Below the pieces are notes generated by a model. It did no database searches, was not told where the DNA came from, and saw only the letters and a program-made list of their open reading frames with translations. Below are positions 58,642 through 64,000 of a DNA stretch of 64,000 nucleotides, piece after piece (positions within the stretch are counted from its first letter, which is position 1; every line of letters starts with the position of its first letter). Made by a program: the position numbers and the translations under genes. This stretch comes from Conchocele bisecta (Eukaryota > Mollusca > Bivalvia > Lucinida > Thyasiridae). The stretch covers positions 105,972,773 to 106,036,772 of the forward strand of contig CM055265.1 of NCBI GenBank assembly GCA_029237695.1, in the 5' to 3' direction.

Positions 58642-58961
58642 GTTATTGTTCCGTCGGAACTATCATGCAATTTGAGCATTTATGGAGTACTCTCGGTACT
58701 TTGATAATCTGCTCCATTCAAACAGCTGATTTACACATACATATTAGCGTGATGCAGCCGTCTTCAGAATATGTGAAACACATTGTCATATAACCAAATA
58801 GTAACAGATAAACGCCACACCTGAACTCGAATAATTGCAAATCGTATATAACGATAAGCCGCGAAACGACAGTAGCTGGGCCCGAAAACATATTACATCA
58901 TACTTTGCATAACCAAATATCGATCATTCCCGGCCTGATATGTTATGCCCTGACCAATCGT

Positions 58962-59262
58962 CAAATATCATCATTATATAGGATAACACTGTTACGGCTG
59001 AGTCTCCATATATCACATGCACTCACACTCAGCCTTGTTCACGGTCTTACATACCGGCTTCGTGCGATAGGAGAATGAACTAGCTAGGTTAAATTAACCG
59101 CCTCATTGCCTCCTTCATTTAATGCACATATTTCGACTGTATTGCAGATATTAGTAAATTCGGAAACAAACGGGCCAACGGTCATTGACCTGCCACTTTT
59201 GGGTTCAAATGCCCGGGTTTGGAAGGTCCTCGAGCCAATTCCTACCCTTAAATATAAGATAA
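58962..59262. repeat. 290-bp dispersed repeat, copy 2
   Basis: Same landmarks as 50911. Here the B-box-like word is GGGTTCAAATGCCC and a short insertion (TATTAGTAAATTCGG) is present. Ends in an A-rich run (59261-59280), compatible with a retroposon. Confidence 0.82.
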
Positions 59263-60261
59263 AAAAAAAAGAAAAAAAAAGTGATGCAGCCGCATTGATT
59301 TTAAAATGTCAGTGCGACGGTTGTGTACTGGTCTGGTGACGCAATGGCGCGTTCTAGTAACGTCATGAAACACATGCATCACGCAGGTGTTGGCCTGGCC
59401 CCGGAATGAGCATTGTCTACAGCCACAGTCAAACAGCACGCGCTGTACGTTTGAACACGGCTGTGAACGGCAGTCATGTAACAACATAGGTGTACATAGA
59501 CAAGAAATGTTTAGCAAAAGACCGATCTTACAGCGCGAAATAGGCGGCACATTGTCGAAACTCGTCATGTTTATGAAAATAGACTTATTTTTGCAACCCT
59601 GAACATAATCCGAAGATTCGGCTGGTTACGATCCGGCTCATCTGGATCTACAGTGTTTGCGAATAATGTTTCCTTTATATATGTAAGGTTGAAATGGTTA
59701 ACTAGTTAGCGTAGTTTGCTTAGGATGTAAATTTCATCATTTCAGTGACCACATATTTGACCCTTAATAAAACAAGAAACAATTGTCGCAATGTTCCATT
59801 TTATCACCAGAGAACCACGTCATTGTCAATGCAATCATTTCGGTGCTCGTCTTATAACTGATTAATATAGACATTGTACATTTCAGGTAGATAATCCGTT
59901 TTGAGTCAATTATCTTGTTTGCTAGACAACACAACAACAACAGTATGCAAGAATCATGAAAATCCGCCAAAATGCAACTCAATACTTTCCGAGTGTTCGA
60001 ACTTTCATTTAATTTTGAATATTTCTTGTCGCCCGTACTGGTACGTGATGGTGTCAGTAAAACGTGATATGTATATAAATACTAATTATGACGTTTTTTA
60101 TATTTCCAAGTAATCGTTAATGGTTATACTGCTGTCAACAACACACCTTAAGTAATATTGAAACACACGCCTTGCATGCACCAGGTATATCAATATTGCA
60201 CAACGCATGCGCACTACCCCGACCAATATTCAGCAACACAATCACAAATACAACTAGTAAT
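59263..60261. other. Intron sequence without recognised genes
   Basis: Besides the half MITE-4 at 59590, I see only A-rich tracts (59261-59280) and AT-rich sequence. A 106-codon minus frame at 59248-59568 has many Cys but no motif order I know. Confidence 0.5.
59590..59701. mobile_element. MITE-4, half copy
   Basis: Right half only: CCGGCTCATCTGGATCTACA, GTGTTTGCGAATAATG, then GGTTGAAATGGTTAA. Confidence 0.68.
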
Positions 60262-60723
60262 TAGTGTCTGCTTCACGAAACCTGCCGAACTTTCACTGAT
60301 CTCTAAATCTAATGCTTTTAATATTTTGTCTCGATAATATTAAATTTTATCAAAATTTAAGAATGATCCTTCTTTCTATTTCGTGAAATTTGGTCCATTA
60401 TTGATTTTATCAAGAAATACTGGACCGATTTTCAAAATATAACTTTTGTTGTTTTAGTTAGATCATTTCCAAACTATCTAGCCAGGCTTCGGAATTATTT
60501 TCAAACTTTTTCTTTCTTTGACTCCTACCCTAGCTCCTCCACCTCCCTTTACCCATATTAAATTCTCATAGACAAATCAATTTTTCGTAATAAAATCAAT
60601 ATTTGACAAACTTTCACGAAATAAAAAGAAAGCTCATTCTTAAATTTTGATAAAATTTAATATACATTTGTATATCGAAAAACGTTTTTGCATATTTTAT
60701 ATAGTTTCGTGAAACAGACAGTA
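60262..60723. mobile_element. Inverted-repeat element with TTTCGTGAAAC ends
   Basis: TGTCTGCTTCACGAAAC (60264) pairs with GTTTCGTGAAACAGACA (60704). Inner arms are ATTAAATTTTATCAAAATTT (60340) against AAATTTTGATAAAATTTAAT (60643). Words in the middle (TTTTTCGTAATAAAATCAAT) also occur at 45567. Confidence 0.8.
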
Positions 60724-60853
60724 GTCGATCCGTAACTGAAAGAACCAAAACATGTATTCTGTGGAATATTGTTTAATATTTACAGGTTATTTGATTTTTA
60801 TGTGGACATATGCACGCCCTCATTAGCGTGCGATTTTGTGCGAATTGGAAGCG

Positions 60854-61186
60854 TAATATCTTTGCGCGGTGATATCTTTGCGCGGTGATATCTTTGCGCG
60901 GTGATATCTTTGCGCGGTGATATCTTTGCGCGGTGATATCTTTGCGCGGTGATATCTTTGCGCGGTGATATCTTTGCGCGGTGATATCTTTGCGCGGTAA
61001 TATCTTTGCGCGGTAATATCTTTATATCTTTGCGCGGTAATATCTTTGCGCGGTAATATCTTTGCGCGGTGATATCTATATCTTTGCGCGGTGATATCTT
61101 TGCGCGGTGATATCTTTGCGCGGTGATATCTTTGCGCGGTAATATCTTTGCGCGGTGATATCTTTGCGCGGTGATATCTTTGCGCG
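60854..61186. repeat. 16-bp minisatellite, 20 units
   Basis: The unit is GATATCTTTGCGCGGT, with a few TAATATC variants clustered at 61000-61075 and two slipped junctions (near 61021 and 61075). Because 16 is not a multiple of 3, all frames repeat every 48 bp, and two minus frames are open throughout. Low-complexity peptides with no gene context. Confidence 0.96.
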
Positions 61187-61665
61187 TCCATATACAAATC
61201 AAATAACCGTTTTATTATTATATACGTACTTTCTCACAATTTATATGTGCCTCGAATAAACACAATTAATGATGATTTAGAAGGAAATATTTTACGACGT
61301 GAAACGTTGTTCGGGTTTAACTTTTTAAAATTTGGACCTCGTTTGACCCACGGTCAATTTTCAAAGTTGAAAACTGACCCGACCGTTAATTAATTACCCA
61401 CCTATATGTACGTGGAAAATTGACTGTGGTTAAAATCTGATCACCAACAGTCGGATGATATTTCAACATCGAAAACTGACCTCAATAGTCGGACCACATT
61501 TCAACATTGAAAGCTACCATTATCTTTTTGGGCGTACTCGTGGATATACACAATGTGAATTATAACCGGAGAATGTGGAGACGATTCCAATGCGCTGTCA
61601 TATCATGTTTTTGTAGAGAAATAATACAAATTTGGAAACACAGCAGATGACAATATTCGTTTCCA

Positions 61666-61890
61666 GGAGGCCGTTTCACTAAACATCGTACGACTAAAAT
61701 GTTCGTAAGTGCAAATTTAGGATCGTCTGTAAATTTCAATTGATGGATTTACAATTATTGAGCATATGCTCAATAAATTTAAATCCAATAACTGTTTACA
61801 AGAAAACATTGTTAATGTGAAATGTATAGAACATTATAATTTTGCACTTACGAACATTTTAGTCGTACGAAGATTAGTGAAACGGGCCCC
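61666..61890. mobile_element. MITE-1, full copy
   Basis: Terminal inverted repeats as in the 47452 copy (left CCGTTTCACTAAACATCGTA, right AGTGAAACGGGCCCC). The central hairpin is shortened to TTGAGCATATGCTCAA. Confidence 0.84.
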
Positions 61891-62108
61891 AGCACAGTAA
61901 CGTTTAACTAACCGTTACAAAAGGACCCCATGTCCGATCAATATTTAACACTGATCAGTTTTCAACGACTGTAACCATTGTGATGAAAACAATAATATTG
62001 AAATGTAACCCGGGTCAATTTTCAACATTAAAACATGACACGTGGAGTCAATTTTCAAAATTTAATTTTACACCGGCACTGAACAATACGTACTTTCGGA
62101 CGTCAATA

Positions 62109-62245
62109 TATAGAGGATCTTAGATGAGTGATGATTTAATATGATATTTATTAAACGAGTTTACTGATTTCATACGAAGCGAGACTGTACCGAATTTCTT
62201 ATGATATCAGTCAACCAGTTTAATAAGTATCATATTAAATCAACA
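62109..62245. mobile_element. Small foldback
   Basis: GATTTAATATGATATTTATT with AAACGAGTTTACTGAT (62132-62168) pairs with ATCAGTCAACCAGTTTAATA, AGTATCATATTAAATC (62204-62240). A one-armed relative lies at 57748. Confidence 0.75.
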
Positions 62246-62558
62246 CAAATGTTAGATTATATCTATGGCATAAACACAGCACAATACGTTGAAGCTGTAA
62301 TGACCACCTATCGTGTTTTGTGCCAGCCTCATTTGCATATGTATTACACTAGTGCATTATGATTTGTATTACACCGTGTTCTTACACTGTGAAAGTCTAT
62401 GCTATGCAATGAAGAACAATATCGACGGCCTGCGTTCCATTCTGTTTCAATATAAAGTACGTATATAATAAGTTTAAACCACATAAAAACAGTTAACCAT
62501 ATTGGTCCATGCAAACGAATTATGTTCACATAGTGTATACTCCTGTCCGGGGTCTTGC

Positions 62559-62662
62559 CTTAAGCAGTTGGTGTGAAACTGGTTGAAGCTTGCCATTGTA
62601 ACCACTGCTCCATATACCGGTCCGAGCGAATAACAAACTTGCACAGCTGCCTCTAGCCAAAC
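62559..62662 (-). CDS. SLC6 transporter exon, TM6
   Basis: Encodes residues 1-34 of the fragment: VWLEAAVQVCYSLGP, then VYGAVVTMASFNQFHTNC. This is the unwound TM6 that lines the substrate and ion sites. The family Gln and Ser used for chloride binding are both present (VQVCYS). The usual FF before that Ser is CY here. The exon is 104 nt, which I recall as the common length for this exon in the family. The acceptor is a tandem CAGCAG, so an alternative start at 62665 would add one Gln. The exon ends TTAAG and is followed by GCAAGA, not GT; the two leftover bases AG join the G that opens the next exon to give Arg-Asp, as in relatives. No GT lies close enough to serve instead, so this is read as a GC-AG intron. 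Confidence 0.92.
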
Positions 62663-62793
62663 CTGCTGACGAGGCAGAAACATGCAGCCCTCCAAGAGGA
62701 CAGGTTAGGCATACAGGACATCGCAATGACATCCGCACACACACGCTTTATAGACGGAAGAATAGCATTTACTATACTATAGTGTGTATAATA

Positions 62794-63038
62794 TTAACCC
62801 TTTGAACCCGAAAGCCCGCTACTACGTATGCAAACAGTGCAGATTCAGATGAGCCGGCTCGTAACGAGCCGTCTCATCAGGATCTGCATTTTGTGAAAGT
62901 TATTTTCATATTTTTTGGAACAAAAAATACACCTTTTTCATAAATGGACTAGTCAGAAAACCGTTTCGTGACGGTTGGATTGGTTGCAAAATTAACATAT
63001 CAAAATCAGTTCAAGTTACTTAGGGGTGAAAGGGTTAA
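62794..63038. mobile_element. MITE-4 copy
   Basis: TTAACCCTTTGAACCCGAAA to AGGGGTGAAAGGGTTAA, with the GATGAGCCGGCTCG / CGAGCCGTCTCATC hairpin. It lies upstream of the TM6 exon, in the next intron. The rest of 63039-63500 shows nothing I can name. Confidence 0.85.
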
Positions 63039-63968
63039 AAGAGAGAAAAAGAAAGAGAGGCAGAGTTATTGTCGCTGGAATTAAATGCATTTTTGTTGAA
63101 TATTTTGTGAATTTTGTGATATAATAGTACTTGCATACAATCATATCATTGTACATATGCATGTAAAATCCATATGCTGTCATAATACAGAGAAACAAGG
63201 TTTACAGGTATGATGGTCATATTGTGAAATAACACTCGTAAAATAATAAAGAGAAATGAACATTCAGAAAACCAAAGAACCAGTGAAACGTAATACACAA
63301 CACATTGACCATGGCTATTTTAAAATACGCTATACTCCTTCAAAGATGCATACAACTCCCCCAGCATGGAGCATTGTGACTCCACAACGAGCTGTGCGCG
63401 AGTTAATCCTTTCCCTGTTTTGCGATATTTCGACTCATCCAAATCGAAAACATCTGAATAAAAGAATCAAATGCTGGGTTAAATGATGGTTAAATTATCT
63501 GATAGAGAAGAAAACATTGTGGGAAAAGGAGAAATTGCTTGTTACAAGCAATTTCTCCTTTTCCCACAATGTTTTCAAAAGACATCTTCTACAGAGGCGT
63601 CAAAAGTCGTCTCTATCAGGGAAAGGGTTAAGCCAAATTAAATATACAAGACACAACGAAATATACGAACGCAACGCACACCTCACACGACACGCCAACG
63701 TTTTGCCAAAGATAAACCAATGGTTCTAGACAAACTCGTGACATTGGGCAGCTATACATGGTTAGCTACGCACCTTCACGTTTACATTGACATAATTTCA
63801 TGTTTATGCATGTGTATAAAACACGAGGTGTTGATCATGCTAACAATCTACAAACCTCGCTTTGTATACTTATTTTACGAATGTAGGAAATACAGAGGAC
63901 CAAAATACAAGCCATAAATGGAGAGATGAACTGGCCAAATAGTAGTTGCATGATGAACCCTGTTACCA
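63039..63968. other. Upstream intron of transporter, one perfect hairpin
   Basis: I looked here for the exon before TM6 (TM5 and the loop ending before VWLEAA) and did not find it. The stretch has a perfect 32-bp stem at 63510-63576 (GAAAACATTGTGGGAAAAGG, AGAAATTGCTTG, loop TTA). Small open frames have no family signal. Confidence 0.55.
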
Positions 63969-64000
63969 GGGGGCCGTTTCACTAAACTTCGTTAGACTAA
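63969..64000. mobile_element. MITE-1, left end cut by window edge
   Basis: The last 32 bases, starting GGGGGCCGTTTCACTAAACT, match the MITE-1 left terminus. The rest lies outside the window. Confidence 0.72.

Larger units (their letters stand above)
30299..62662 (-). other. SLC6-family Na+/Cl- coupled transporter gene, 3' part (8 exons)
   Basis: Eight minus-strand exons join in frame into a 332-residue C-terminal part of an SLC6 (sodium:neurotransmitter symporter) protein, TM6 to the C-tail. The family moves amino acids, monoamines, GABA, glycine, taurine or creatine across the plasma membrane using Na+ and Cl-. Exon lengths 104, 125, 113, 132, 100, 101, 168 and 156 nt (stop included) keep phase at every junction. 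Recognisable blocks are YSLGP (TM6), CLTSFFAGF (TM7), [12 protein letters not shown] and GLDTQF (TM8), LIDWYA (TM10), GAERF and GYRAP before TM11. Family proteins are near 600 aa, so the start and TM1-5 lie beyond 64000. Introns are about 13.1, 3.1, 6.6, 2.4, 0.37, 3.9 and 2.0 kb. GLDT and TMASFNQF recall glycine-transporter-like members, but subfamily and substrate cannot be assigned without TM1 and TM3. No internal stop or frameshift is seen, so I infer a functional gene. Confidence 0.93.

Noticed and set aside
59248..59568. Cys-rich 106-codon minus frame as a secreted peptide
   Set aside because: No signal peptide, no regular Cys spacing, and it starts in an A-rich tail of a dispersed repeat.
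60798..61202. Repetitive Arg/Lys/Asp-rich frames of 124-134 codons
   Set aside because: A product of the 16-bp minisatellite, open in more than one frame, with no supporting exon.
63039..64000. The transporter exon preceding TM6
   Set aside because: Searched for the TM5 and loop signature on the minus strand and found none; it must lie outside the window.

Overview
The window is AT-rich metazoan genomic DNA: spliced exons with GT-AG introns, long repeat-filled introns, tandem satellites and dense small inverted-repeat transposons. I see no bacterial operons, rRNA or CRISPR. The style of the dispersed repeats (for example the hairpin family built on CCGGACACC) fits a lophotrochozoan, most likely a bivalve mollusc. 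That placement is inference and rests on no conserved marker other than the transporter below.

One convincing gene is present: the 3' part of an SLC6-family sodium/chloride-coupled transporter on the minus strand. Eight exons (62662-62559, 49471-49347, 46205-46093, 39542-39411, 37051-36952, 36583-36483, 32601-32434, 30454-30299) join in a continuous frame of 999 nt (332 aa plus stop). They cover transmembrane helix 6 to the C-terminus. The N-terminal half lies beyond position 64000. All junctions have usable splice sites; the first intron is of the rare GC-AG type.

The most unusual signal lies inside this gene. Two successive coding exons have had their 3' edge, including the splice donor, amplified into tandem arrays that run into the following intron. 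One is a 19-unit, 87-bp array (34.94-36.57 kb) copying the TM11 exon end plus GTGAGT. The other is a 23-unit, 67-83-bp array (37.69-39.43 kb) copying the last 20 or so nt of the TM9 exon plus its donor. A third, unrelated ~63-bp array (40.56-42.06 kb) lies in the preceding intron.

Region by region: 1-2060 is a 75-bp-monomer satellite with a 378-bp higher-order period. 2.2-4.6 kb holds small foldback elements. 4.6-21.5 kb is a tandem array of four 1.86-kb units (A), the third of which is split by a 9.4-kb insertion made of two 1.28-kb direct repeats (B) around a 6.8-kb core with decayed Ty3/Gypsy pol pieces. 21.5-30.3 kb, downstream of the transporter, is a patchwork of old duplications, one carrying a piece of the terminal coding exon. 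30.3-62.7 kb is the transporter gene. 62.7-64 kb is the next upstream intron. Nearly all long open frames in the window fall in tandem repeats or inverted-repeat elements and are not genes.

Repeat family names used here (MITE-1 to MITE-8, FB-7, FB-9, FB-10, A, B) are local labels. No database comparison was possible.
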